A stretch of DNA of 52,749 nucleotides, from assembly GCA_022561095.1 (NCBI GenBank), contig JADFRV010000001.1, positions 11,243 to 63,991 on the forward strand. Direction: 5' to 3'. Source of the DNA: Chloroflexota bacterium. Lineage in GTDB: Bacteria > Chloroflexota > Dehalococcoidia > SM23-28-2 > RBG-16-64-32. The first letter of the stretch is position 1. Each line of letters begins with the position of its first letter. Positions 38,546 to 46,556 of this stretch are shown in pieces. Under the pieces are notes generated by a model, which was not told the origin of the DNA, did no database searches, and saw only the letters and a list, made by a program, of their open reading frames with translations. The position numbers were made by a program, and so were the translations under genes.

Positions 38546-39238
38546 CTATCTCCACTCTAGGCGGTGAAACGCCTCGGCCAGCTTGAAACCGGCCTCCTTG
38601 CCCACCTCAGCCATACGTTGTCGCACCCGTTTGCGAACCTCGCTGGACGGATAGCGGCCTAGTTGACTCTTGTGGCAGCGGAGGGCCTTCATCTTCTTGT
38701 GAAAGAAATCGCTTACGTCCACATGGTAATTGGCCCGGTCGCTCCCAGCAAGGAGAGCTTCCTTCGCCCGGTGCGGCTCCAGCCCCTCCGCCAGGTGCTC
38801 CGGATAGTAGAGGTGGGAGCGTGAGAGCGGGTACGCGGCGTCCAGGGCGGCCTGGCCGGTGAGCCGGTGATCGCGGTGGTTATGGCCGAGACGATACGGG
38901 TCCCAGGTGACCACAACGTCCGGCTTGAAACGACGGATCTCTCGCACCAGCTCCCCCCGCAGCTCCGCCGTGTCCTCCACGAAGCCGTCCGGGTAGCCCA
39001 GGAAGACGCACGTGCTGACGCCCAACACCTTGGCGGCGGCGCGCTGCTCCTTCTCCCGGATCTCGGCCAGCCGCTCGCTGGTCATCTCCTCATCGTGGCT
39101 CCCCTTGTCACCGGAGGTGACGAGGACGTACCCGACCTCCCAGCCCTCCGACACCCAGCGGGCCACGCTGCCGGCGCAGAGGAACTCCGCATCGTCCGGG
39201 TGGGCGACGATGACCAGGGCTCGTTTGGGTTCGCTCAC
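38546..39238 (-). CDS. PIG-L/LmbE family deacetylase
   Basis: A 230-residue zinc-dependent N-acetylglucosamine deacetylase-type enzyme. Zinc motif AHPDD (12-16) and the second site HNHRDH (119-124) are intact. Family members include MshB (mycothiol), BshB (bacillithiol) and PIG-L. The next gene upstream encodes an MshA-like glycosyltransferase, so a GlcNAc-conjugate deacetylase is plausible. MshC or BshC, needed to complete a thiol pathway, is not here. No signal peptide; cytoplasmic. Confidence 0.9.
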   Translation of the reverse strand: MSEPKRALVIVAHPDDAEFLCAGSVARWVSEGWEVGYVLVTSGDKGSHDEEMTSERLAEIREKEQRAAAKVLGVSTCVFLGYPDGFVEDTAELRGELVREIRRFKPDVVVTWDPYRLGHNHRDHRLTGQAALDAAYPLSRSHLYYPEHLAEGLEPHRAKEALLAGSDRANYHVDVSDFFHKKMKALRCHKSQLGRYPSSEVRKRVRQRMAEVGKEAGFKLAEAFHRLEWR

Positions 39239-39250
39239 GCCAGGACGGTT

Positions 39251-40480
39251 CTAGGCCACGTGCGCGCCTACGGCGACGCCCCGGTACTCGGAGACTAGCT
39301 CGTGGTAGACGTCTTCCACCTGGCTGGCGACCTCCGCCCAGCGGAAGCGCTCCACGGCGGAGCGGGCCATACGGCCCAGGCTGCGGCGAAGGGGCTCGTT
39401 GTCCAACAGAAGCTCCAGCCGCTCCGCGAACGGTTCCGGACAGCGCCGTGACACCAGATAGCCGGTCTCACCGTGTCGTACGGTCTCCAGGAGCCCGCCG
39501 ACCCGGGACGCCACCACGGGGACGCCGCAGGCCATCGCCTCCAGGGCCACGAGACCGAAGCTCTCGTAGAAGGAGGGGACGACGCAGATATCGGCGGCGT
39601 TGTAATAGAGCGGCAACTGCTCGTGCGGGACTGCGTCTCGGAAGACGACGCGCCCGGCGATGCCCAGCTCGTCCGCGAGCTGCTGCAGCTCTGCCTTGCG
39701 ACGGGCTTCCTTGCCGTCACCGCCAACGACGAGAAGACGAAAGTGGCCCTCCGTCTCGGCGGCCGCGCGCAGGAGGATATCGATACCTTTCAGGGGCTCG
39801 ATGCGGCCCACGTAAAGGACCAAGGGCTCGTCCTGGGACAGGCCCAGCTCGCGGCGGACGCTACCGCGTGGCATGGGGCGGAAATGGTCCGTGTCCACGC
39901 CGCAGGGTACTTGCACCGCTCGCTCTGGAGACACGCCGTAGAACTCGATCAGCGCCCGTCGTTCCCCCTCGCTGGCGCAGATGATACGGTCGGCACCCTG
40001 TGCGACCAGCCGCTCCCCGGCGATACGATAATCGGGCTCGTGCTCGCTGAAGTGGGCACGGTTCTTCACTTCGCCCAGGGTGTGGAACATGATGACGTGC
40101 GGGACGTTCCAGCGGACCTTGAGCGCCTGTCCTACCCAGCCGGAGAGCCAGTAGTGGCTGTGGACGAGGTCATAGGAGCGCCCCTGCTCCTCCTGGAAGC
40201 GGATGACGCCGCAGCGAAACTCCGGCAGGTATTGCTGCAGCGATACCTTCTTCGCCTCCAACGGCCCCGCCTCGATCTGGATGATCCGCGTTCGACCATC
40301 GATCTCCACCACCTGGGGCGTGTCCGGATCAGTGCGGCGGGTGAAGATGTCCATAGTGTGGGCGCGACGGCAGAGCTGCCGACTCAGCTCACGCATGTAG
40401 ACGTTCATGCCACCGCTATCGCGGGTGCCGGGGCGGGCCAGGGGCGAGGTGTGGACGGAGATAACCGCTATGTTACACAT
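39251..40480 (-). CDS. GT4 glycosyltransferase, MshA-like
   Basis: A 409-residue GT-B enzyme. The N-terminal domain opens VISVHTSPLARPGTRDSGGMN (6-26), the pattern of MshA and sucrose-phosphate-synthase relatives. The donor domain has LYVGRIEPLKGID (222-234) and the E-x7-E motif E306/E314 in FYESFGLVALEAMACG. Retaining transfer from a nucleotide sugar is expected. MshA uses UDP-GlcNAc and inositol phosphate, but relatives in Chloroflexota with this same opening have unknown acceptors. It is 13 bp upstream of the PIG-L gene. Confidence 0.88.
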   Translation of the reverse strand: MCNIAVISVHTSPLARPGTRDSGGMNVYMRELSRQLCRRAHTMDIFTRRTDPDTPQVVEIDGRTRIIQIEAGPLEAKKVSLQQYLPEFRCGVIRFQEEQGRSYDLVHSHYWLSGWVGQALKVRWNVPHVIMFHTLGEVKNRAHFSEHEPDYRIAGERLVAQGADRIICASEGERRALIEFYGVSPERAVQVPCGVDTDHFRPMPRGSVRRELGLSQDEPLVLYVGRIEPLKGIDILLRAAAETEGHFRLLVVGGDGKEARRKAELQQLADELGIAGRVVFRDAVPHEQLPLYYNAADICVVPSFYESFGLVALEAMACGVPVVASRVGGLLETVRHGETGYLVSRRCPEPFAERLELLLDNEPLRRSLGRMARSAVERFRWAEVASQVEDVYHELVSEYRGVAVGAHVA

Positions 40481-40505
40481 ACGTCACTCAATGATAATAC
40501 ACCCG

Positions 40506-41501
40506 TCACTTACGGCGCACCGTACATCGATACACCGGAACGTCCTTAGCGCCCAGGTCGTACTTGTAGGGCTCATGCCCGCGCAGGAAGTCGAACCGGC
40601 TCTTCCCCTCCTCGATAGCCTTCCGTAATGCGAGCGCTTTGGAGAGGAGCCCCACCGAGAGGTAGGCGTAGTTCGGGTCGTAGCCGCTGTTGTAGAGAAG
40701 CGACTCTCCTCCCTCGCAGAAGCAGAGGACGGCGGCCACCCGCACGCCGCCCAGGTTGAGGAAGATGAGTTCAACCCTCCCCTCGGCGGCCAGGGCGGAG
40801 ACGATAGCGCGGAAGAAGCGCTCCATCTGCTCAGTCATGAAGGCGACCTTATCGGAGCGGCTTTCGCGATACAGGCGCAGGAAGTCGTCCAACGCCGCCA
40901 CCACGGCCGCCGGCTCATCGACCGTCTCCAGTTCGACTTCGCCGGCCTGGCCAAGCTTACGCAGCTTGCGGCGCAGCTCGTGCCGGTCCTTCCTGTCGAG
41001 GCTCGCCAGATACTCGCTCCAGGTGGAGGGCAGGTCAAGCTGGGGACAGACGTCCTCGGTTTCGATATCCACCCTCAGGCCGAACCGGGGCGACACCGCC
41101 TTCAACGCCTCCAGGGTGGGAGACCCGTCAGGGACGGCCCACAGGACGAGCTCCTGCCAGGGCTCCTCGCCCAGGCTGCGCAGCACCGCTGACAGCACGG
41201 CCTCCTCTTCGCCTGCGGCGGCGATGAAGTCCATATAGTCGCATATCTCGGTATCGCCGGCGAAACAGAGACGGTCGCCATCGCGCATCAACGGCGCCAC
41301 GCCTACCAGCTCGCCGCCGTTCCGCACCGAGAGCAGGATGAGGTCACGCCCGGCGCCGAACTCTTGCCACCATACGCGCAGCCAGGTAGGGGATGCGAAC
41401 AGCTTGTTCATGCTGGCGCGGGTCAGCAGCGCCCGCCATTCCTCGCAAAAGGCAGGCTCCAGCTCCTCCCTCACCACGCTGTATCCCACGGTGTATCCCA
41501 C
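40506..41501 (-). CDS. CelD/GNAT-type acetyltransferase
   Basis: A 331-residue protein with two GNAT-like halves, as in the CelD/BcsL (Acetyltransf_6) and FemAB-like groups: FASPTWLRVWWQEFG near residue 40, LDRKDRHELRRKLRKLGQAG near 180, and a C-terminal half with NLGGVRVAAVLCFCEGGE, SLLYNSGYDPNYAYLSVG and FDFLRGHEPYKYDLGA. Such proteins modify exopolysaccharides or cell-wall precursors, or attach amino acids. It starts with GTG 1 bp after the folE stop; the start region carries a duplicated GTGGGATACA. A substrate shared with the neighbouring glycosyltransferase is possible. Confidence 0.85.
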   Translation of the reverse strand: MGYTVGYSVVREELEPAFCEEWRALLTRASMNKLFASPTWLRVWWQEFGAGRDLILLSVRNGGELVGVAPLMRDGDRLCFAGDTEICDYMDFIAAAGEEEAVLSAVLRSLGEEPWQELVLWAVPDGSPTLEALKAVSPRFGLRVDIETEDVCPQLDLPSTWSEYLASLDRKDRHELRRKLRKLGQAGEVELETVDEPAAVVAALDDFLRLYRESRSDKVAFMTEQMERFFRAIVSALAAEGRVELIFLNLGGVRVAAVLCFCEGGESLLYNSGYDPNYAYLSVGLLSKALALRKAIEEGKSRFDFLRGHEPYKYDLGAKDVPVYRCTVRRK

Positions 41502-41502
41502 C

Positions 41503-42045
41503 CTAGGCCCCTCTCACCAGGGCCAGGAACTCAGAGCGGGTGACGGCGCGACGGCGGAAAGCGCCCCTGATGGCGGAGGTGATGAGGGTGGTGCCGGGCT
41601 TCTGCACGCCCCGCATGGTCATGCACAGGTGCTCCGCCTCAATCACCACGGCCACGCCGTCCGGCGATAGCCCCTCCGTGATGGCATCCGCTACCTGGCC
41701 GGTGAGGCGTTCCTGCAGCTGTGGACGGCGGGCCAGAATATCGACCACGCGGGCGATCTTGCTGGCGCCAACGATGCGCCCCTTCGGTACGTAGCCCACG
41801 TGGGCCTGGCCGTGAAAGGGCAGAAAGTGATGCTCGCACAGGGAGTAGAAGGGGATGTTCTTGAGGATGACCATCTCCCGGTGAGACTCCTGGAAGCTGG
41901 TAGAGAGCACCTCCCGCGGGTCCTGGTGGAGGCCGGTGAACAGCTCCTCATACATCTCGGCGATACGGCGGGGCGTATCGAGGAGCCCCTCCCTGCTGGG
42001 GTCCTCACCTATCGCCTCGATAATGCGGCGTACGGCGTCGCGCAC
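41503..42045 (-). CDS. folE: GTP cyclohydrolase I
   Basis: Converts GTP to 7,8-dihydroneopterin triphosphate at the entry to folate (or queuosine) synthesis. The 180-residue protein has IIEAIGEDPSREGLLDTPRR and the zinc ligands C70 and H73 in SLCEHHFLPF and C141 in EHLCMTMRG, plus the decamer-forming core. The only in-frame start is GTG 42045; the GGAG preceding it abuts the codon, and no ATG/GTG/TTG lies upstream in frame, so initiation is atypical. It is first in a unit with the acetyltransferase, glycosyltransferase, deacetylase and ccsA genes. Confidence 0.94.
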   Translation of the reverse strand: MRDAVRRIIEAIGEDPSREGLLDTPRRIAEMYEELFTGLHQDPREVLSTSFQESHREMVILKNIPFYSLCEHHFLPFHGQAHVGYVPKGRIVGASKIARVVDILARRPQLQERLTGQVADAITEGLSPDGVAVVIEAEHLCMTMRGVQKPGTTLITSAIRGAFRRRAVTRSEFLALVRGA

Positions 42046-42345
42046 TCCGGCCTGATCTACATCGTCTCGATAGTCGCTCTCACTCCATTGAGTCCTTACG
42101 TCACCACTGGTTCGGCGGTTTCTGAGTTGGGCGGCCCGTACATTCTAACAGCAAGCGGCGGCGGGGAGAAAGCGGCATGGTGGTGGAATTTGTTTGGTAG
42201 AAATGGGTTGCTAAATTACGGAATTATTCTAGAATTGGACTGCTTATCACAGCCAGCGGAAGCCCTTAGTTACTAGCTTGTGCTTACACCCTCCGCGGCC
42301 CCGTCTACACCTGACGCCGTACTCTGTGTTTGTTAGACTCATGAC
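42046..42345. other. 300-bp intergenic region with an AT-rich core
   Basis: The divergent folE and SRAP genes are separated by 300 bp. 42183-42260 is about two-thirds AT, in contrast to the 60% GC surroundings, and includes the palindrome TTCTAGAA (42227-42234). A possible folE promoter has TAGAAT (complement of 42142-42147) with a weak -35. No gene, tRNA or named RNA was recognised. Confidence 0.5.
42311..42339 (+). promoter_or_regulatory. Promoter of the SRAP gene
   Basis: CTGACG (42311-42316), 17-bp spacer, TAGACT (42334-42339). The -10 is six bases before the ATG, so the transcript would be leaderless. Confidence 0.5.
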
Positions 42346-43029
42346 ATGTGCGGGCGCTTCACACTGTCCAGGCAGGACCGCGTAAGCCTGGCACGCGAAC
42401 TCGGCGTTCCCTTAGGCCAGCTTCCCGAAGATAGCTATCGGCCCAGATTCAACATCGCGCCCACCAACAGACACTGGATCATGCGCATGGAGTACGAGGA
42501 CCGAGAGTTGCTTCGCGCCCGGTGGGGGTTAATTAACCACTGGGCAAAGGATCCCAAGGCCGGCTATAGGCAGATAAACGCCCGGGCAGAGACGTTGGAC
42601 CAAAGGCCGGCCTTCCGAGATGCTTTCATGAAGAGGCGCTGCGCTGTGCCAGCGGATGGATTCTTTGAGTGGGCGGGGCCGAAGGGACAACGACAGCCCA
42701 TCTGGTTCCACCGGCCCGATGGTGGGGTTCTGCTGTTCGCTGGGCTCTACGAGTCGTGGCAACGCGAGCCAGGCGAGTGGGAGCCGACGTTCACCATCAT
42801 CACTACCGATGCAAACGCAACGCTTGAGCCTGTGCACGACCGGATGCCGGTCATCCTGCCGGATGAGGTTGTCGATGAGTGGCTCTACTCGCGGCGAGAC
42901 GATCACTCCGTGCTGAAGGGGCTTCTCGCTCCCGCCAGCGACGACCTGCTGGTGGGCACGCCCGTCTCGCCCCGCGTCAACTCGATCAAGAACGATGACC
43001 CCGCGTGCCTTGAGCCGATACCGCCGTAG
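42346..43029 (+). CDS. SRAP domain protein (YedK/HMCES family)
   Basis: A 227-residue protein that forms a thiazolidine crosslink with abasic sites in single-stranded DNA, protecting them during replication. C2 is the crosslinking residue after Met removal, which fixes the start at MCGRF. The other site residues N78, E108 (FFEW) and H164 (EPVHDRMP) match E. coli YedK (N75, E105, H160). FNIAPT and WGLI blocks are present. Monocistronic; no SOS box was recognised upstream. Confidence 0.94.
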   Translation: MCGRFTLSRQDRVSLARELGVPLGQLPEDSYRPRFNIAPTNRHWIMRMEYEDRELLRARWGLINHWAKDPKAGYRQINARAETLDQRPAFRDAFMKRRCAVPADGFFEWAGPKGQRQPIWFHRPDGGVLLFAGLYESWQREPGEWEPTFTIITTDANATLEPVHDRMPVILPDEVVDEWLYSRRDDHSVLKGLLAPASDDLLVGTPVSPRVNSIKNDDPACLEPIPP

Positions 43030-43057
43030 CCGCGCCGTTGACAGCCGCCCAGCCCAG

Positions 43058-43175
43058 CCTGCCTGCCGGTAGGCAGGGCGCACAATCGCGGCGGGCATGC
43101 CCCCGACGCGAGATTCTTCGCGGAGTCTATCCTGAGCGGAACTCCGGTTCTTCTCCACCTCAGGCGGATCAGAAT
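43058..43175. repeat. Dispersed-repeat-like element with nested hairpins
   Basis: Non-coding DNA between the SRAP gene and thrC. It has a perfect hairpin CCTGCCT-gccggt-AGGCAGG (43058-43077), then a second module in which ATTCT (43113-43117) and CCTGAG (43131-43136) are mirrored by CTCAGG (43159-43164) and AGAAT (43171-43175). The GAGATTCTTCGC...CAGAATGACA pattern resembles small palindromic repeats scattered in many metagenomic and Chloroflexota genomes. Only one copy is in this window. Confidence 0.5.
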
Positions 43176-43182
43176 GACAGGC

Positions 43183-43202
43183 TAGGGGGACGGTTCCCCC
43201 TA
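43183..43202 (-). terminator. Hairpin at the thrC stop
   Basis: TAGGGGGA-CGGT-TCCCCCTA, eight perfect pairs with a tetraloop, includes the thrC stop codon. A T run is lacking, so termination strength is uncertain. Confidence 0.4.
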
Positions 43203-44273
43203 CGTGAGGGCCATCGCCCGCTCCACCGCGTCCAGCTCGGCCGGAACCTCGGTCATCTCGGCCTGGTCGGCCAGAGCGGTCTCCGGGTCCTTCAGGCCGT
43301 GACCGGTGATTATACAGACCACGGTCTTTTCGGCCAGCTCCAGGCTCGGCCCCGCCTTCAGCAGGCCGGCCACGCAGGCCGCCGACGCGGGCTCAGCGAA
43401 GATGCCCTCTTCCTGAGCGAGCAGGTGGTAGGCGGCCATGATCTCATCGTCGGTAACGGCATCGATAGCGCCGCCGGACTCGTTGCTGGCGGCGAGGGCG
43501 CCCTTCCAGCCGGCCGGGTTACCGATGCGGATGGCGGAGGCTACGGTCTCCGGGTTCTCCACTGGCTCACCGCGGACTATGGGTGCGGCGCCGGCGGCCT
43601 GCCAGCCCATCATCCGCGGCTTCCGGGCGGCGATCTCCGCCTGATAGTACTCGACGAACCCGCGCCAGTAGGCGGTAATGTTCCCCGCGTTGCCCACCGG
43701 GATGAACAGCAGGTCGGGGGCGTCACCCAGAGCGTCCACGATCTCGAAGGCGGCGGTCTTCTGTCCCTGGATGCGGTTGGGGTTGATGGAGTTGACCATC
43801 GCCACGGGGTGGCGGCCGCTGATCTCGCGCGCGATCTCCAGGGCGGCATCAAAGTTCCCCTGAATGGCGAGGACACGGGCGCCGTGCGCGACCGCCTGAG
43901 CCAGCTTACCGCGTGCGATATTGCCGCGGGGCACCAGCACAAAGGCATCCAGGCCGCAGTGGGCGGCGTAGGCGGCAGCGGAAGCGCTGGTGTTGCCGGT
44001 AGAGGCGCAGAGCACCGCCTTCGCCCCCTCCTCAACCGCCTTGGCGACGGCGACGACCATACCGCGGTCCTTGAAGGAGCCCGTGGGGTTGCACATCTCC
44101 AGCTTGAAGTACAGCCGCTCACAGCCTACGCGCTCGGCCAGCCGACGCGAGAGCACCAGGGGCGTCTCGCCTTCCCCAAGGTAGAACATCGGTGTCGCAT
44201 CGGTGACGGGAAGGCGATCCCGATAGCGGTGGAGGATACCCTCGCGGGCGCTATTGCTCGGCCTTGAAATCAC
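43200..44273 (-). CDS. thrC: Threonine synthase
   Basis: A 357-residue fold-type II PLP enzyme converting O-phosphohomoserine to threonine. The PLP lysine is K68 in CNPTGSFKDRG; STGNTSASAAAYA and the phosphate loop PVGNAGN are typical of the short, plant/Gram-positive-type ThrC without the N-terminal extension. GTG start 44273 overlaps the coiled-coil gene's end by 23 bp. With homoserine dehydrogenase upstream, it covers two steps of threonine synthesis; homoserine kinase (thrB) is not in the window. Confidence 0.94.
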   Translation of the reverse strand: MISRPSNSAREGILHRYRDRLPVTDATPMFYLGEGETPLVLSRRLAERVGCERLYFKLEMCNPTGSFKDRGMVVAVAKAVEEGAKAVLCASTGNTSASAAAYAAHCGLDAFVLVPRGNIARGKLAQAVAHGARVLAIQGNFDAALEIAREISGRHPVAMVNSINPNRIQGQKTAAFEIVDALGDAPDLLFIPVGNAGNITAYWRGFVEYYQAEIAARKPRMMGWQAAGAAPIVRGEPVENPETVASAIRIGNPAGWKGALAASNESGGAIDAVTDDEIMAAYHLLAQEEGIFAEPASAACVAGLLKAGPSLELAEKTVVCIITGHGLKDPETALADQAEMTEVPAELDAVERAMALT

Positions 44274-45255
44274 CCTGGGTCAGCTCCTTGATCTCCTGGG
44301 CCAGCGTCTCCAGCTGGCGGCGCCGCTGCCTCTCCATGGTGCGGACCAGCCGCTTGAGCTGCTCGAACACCGTCTCACGCTGCTGTTGCACCTCCTCCGC
44401 TAGCTCCATGAGGCGATCGGCCTGCCTCTCAGTGCGCTCATCGACGCGGGCCAGGCCCTGGATGAACTCAGCGGTGCGCTCAGACAGCTTCGTGGTGGAG
44501 GACTCCATCTTGGCCAGATGCTCGATCATCTGCTGCCGCTCAAAGCGGGCGCGGTCCAGCTGCTCCTTGATCTCCCTCGGCAGACTCAGATCTCGCTCAA
44601 ACTTTGCGACCCTCTCCTCCTCACGGTGAACCCTCTCCTCGTACAGGGTCACCCTCTCCTCCATCTCCCCGTCGCGCTTGTGGAGAGCTTCGATGTCGGT
44701 GGCGAGAGCGTCCATCCGGTGCTCCAGGCGCAGGGCGGTTTCCAGGTTGCGGGCGCCCCGGCTAGTGAGCTCCTCAACCTCATGGCCCAAGGTCTGCTGA
44801 GAATGACGAAGCCCCGCAATCGCCTCCTCCACGTGACGCAGAGACTCCTCCAGACGCTGGCTGCGGCTCTCGAACTGGCCCACAGATTGCGCGGCGGCCT
44901 CCGCCTGCTTCAGGAGAGCGGCCCGCTCGCGGCGCTCGCGCTCAAGGTCAGACTGCTGCTGACGGCTCAACTCCTCGGCGCGGCCGGCCAGCTCGTTGTG
45001 ACGATCCTGGAGCCGGTTAGCCTGGCTGCGAAGCTCACGGATCCCCTCTAGAACGCCGGGAAGGGCAGCCGCCCCGTCGGAACCGCCGACGCTCTCCTCA
45101 AGCTTGTGCAGGCCGCTGTCCAGGTTCCATATCTGGTCCAGCGCCTGCTTCAGCTCATGCTCAACCTTGTGCAGAGCAGCCTTAGCCTGACGGAGCTCCT
45201 CGTCCAAGTACTGGAGACGGTTCTCTGTGGACGCTTCCTTTTTCTCCACACTCAT
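44251..45255 (-). CDS. Long coiled-coil protein of unknown function
   Basis: A 334-residue protein consisting almost entirely of heptad-patterned helix rich in Glu, Gln, Arg and Leu (NRLQYLDEELRQAKAALHKV, EELSRQQQSDLERERRER, EERVTLYEERVHREEERVAK, RLVRTMERQRRRQLETLAQE). A short break at about 58-65 (GGSDGAAALPG) may be a hinge. No signal peptide, membrane span or ATPase motif was seen. It resembles the coils of SMC or tropomyosin-like proteins only in composition. It lies 1 bp after homoserine dehydrogenase and overlaps thrC by 23 bp, so it is translated with amino-acid enzymes for no evident reason. Confidence 0.85.
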   Translation of the reverse strand: MSVEKKEASTENRLQYLDEELRQAKAALHKVEHELKQALDQIWNLDSGLHKLEESVGGSDGAAALPGVLEGIRELRSQANRLQDRHNELAGRAEELSRQQQSDLERERRERAALLKQAEAAAQSVGQFESRSQRLEESLRHVEEAIAGLRHSQQTLGHEVEELTSRGARNLETALRLEHRMDALATDIEALHKRDGEMEERVTLYEERVHREEERVAKFERDLSLPREIKEQLDRARFERQQMIEHLAKMESSTTKLSERTAEFIQGLARVDERTERQADRLMELAEEVQQQRETVFEQLKRLVRTMERQRRRQLETLAQEIKELTQGDFKAEQ

Positions 45256-45256
45256 G

Positions 45257-46543
45257 TCAGTCGTCCACCCTCAGCAGGTTGCCGATGCTGACCACTTCAG
45301 GGAGATCACGAACCTGCACAGCGGTCGCCTGCACCGCCTCCTCACGGGCAGGGTGCGTCATGATCACCAGCTCCGCGGTCTGAGCGGCCTCGTCCGTCTC
45401 CTTCTGGATGACCGAGGCGATGCTTACATCGTGGTCACCGAAGGCGCGGGCGATACCGGCGAGGACGCCAGGCCGGTCGGCCACCTCCAGGCGAATGTAG
45501 TAACGGGTCACCAGCTCTGCGAGGGGCTTAACTGCCACCTCGGCGGTGTAACGCCAGGGAAAAGGCCGACCACCCTGGACGATAGCGCGGGCGGCGTCCA
45601 GAACGTCCGCCATGACGGCGGACGTGGTGGGTAGAGAGCCCGCTCCGGCGCCCTGGAAGAGAACCCGCCCGCTGAGATCGCCCTCGATCTGCACGGCGTT
45701 GAGAGCACCGTCCACCTTGGCCAGCAGCTCCTCCTCAGGTACCAGGGTTGGGTGAACGCGCACCTGCAGGGATGAGCCCTCCCGGCGGGCGACGGCCAGC
45801 AGCTTTATGGCGTAGCCAAGCTCGCGGGCGTAGCGGAAATCACGGGGCGCCAGGCCGCCGATCCCCTCGCGACGAATGTCGTCAGGGCCGATGCGGGTGT
45901 GAAAGGCCAGACTGGCGAGGATCGCCAGCTTGTAGGCGGCGTCGTGCCCATCGATGTCGTTGGTCGGGTCAGCTTCGGCATAGCCCAACTCCTGCGCCTG
46001 GGCCAGGGCAGTGGCGAAGTCCAGGCCATCCCTGCTCATACGAGTGAGGATGTAGTTGGTGGTGCCGTTGATAATGGCACGGACGCTGGATATCTCGTTA
46101 GCGGAAAGGTCGCGTTTGAGGGGAGAGATGATGGGGATACCGCCACCGACGCTGGCCTCGTACAGGATATCCACCCCTTTCTCGGCCGCCAGGCTTAGCA
46201 GCTCCGGCCCGTGTTTGGCCATCACCTCTTTGTTGGCGGTAACCACATAGCGGCCGCGGGAGAGGGCCTCCCTAATGAGACCGTAAGCAGGATTCTCACC
46301 GCCCAGCAACTCTACGACGATGTCCACATCGCCGGATACGGCCTCCTCCGCATCGGCCGTAAGGAGGCTGGGGTCAAGCTTGACCGCCCGCTCCTTGTCC
46401 AGGTGACGTACGAGGACACGTCGCAGCGCGAGGGAGGCGCCGACGCGCTGGGAGTAGGTGTCAGCTCTCTCGCTGAGAGCACCGGCGACGCCGCCGCCAA
46501 CCACTCCCAGCCCCAGCAGCACGATGTTTACCTGTGCGGGCAC
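45257..46543 (-). CDS. hom: Homoserine dehydrogenase
   Basis: Reduces aspartate semialdehyde to homoserine, the branch point to methionine and threonine. The 428-residue protein has NAD(P) motif LLGLGVVGGGV (9-19), the NGTTNYIL active-site segment, the EADPTNDIDGHDAAYKLAIL block, and a C-terminal ACT domain (YIRLEVADRPGVLAGIARAF) for feedback control. I start it at GTG 46543 (MPAQVNIVLLG); a longer frame reads into the upstream gene. The start has GGCGAGGCGG before it. Confidence 0.94.
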   Translation of the reverse strand: MPAQVNIVLLGLGVVGGGVAGALSERADTYSQRVGASLALRRVLVRHLDKERAVKLDPSLLTADAEEAVSGDVDIVVELLGGENPAYGLIREALSRGRYVVTANKEVMAKHGPELLSLAAEKGVDILYEASVGGGIPIISPLKRDLSANEISSVRAIINGTTNYILTRMSRDGLDFATALAQAQELGYAEADPTNDIDGHDAAYKLAILASLAFHTRIGPDDIRREGIGGLAPRDFRYARELGYAIKLLAVARREGSSLQVRVHPTLVPEEELLAKVDGALNAVQIEGDLSGRVLFQGAGAGSLPTTSAVMADVLDAARAIVQGGRPFPWRYTAEVAVKPLAELVTRYYIRLEVADRPGVLAGIARAFGDHDVSIASVIQKETDEAAQTAELVIMTHPAREEAVQATAVQVRDLPEVVSIGNLLRVDD

Positions 46544-46556
46544 GGCACCGCCTCGC

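Noticed and set aside
43038..44267. A 409-codon + strand frame opposite thrC.
   Set aside because: It starts in the palindromic repeat and runs antisense to thrC, whose PLP and phosphate motifs are intact.
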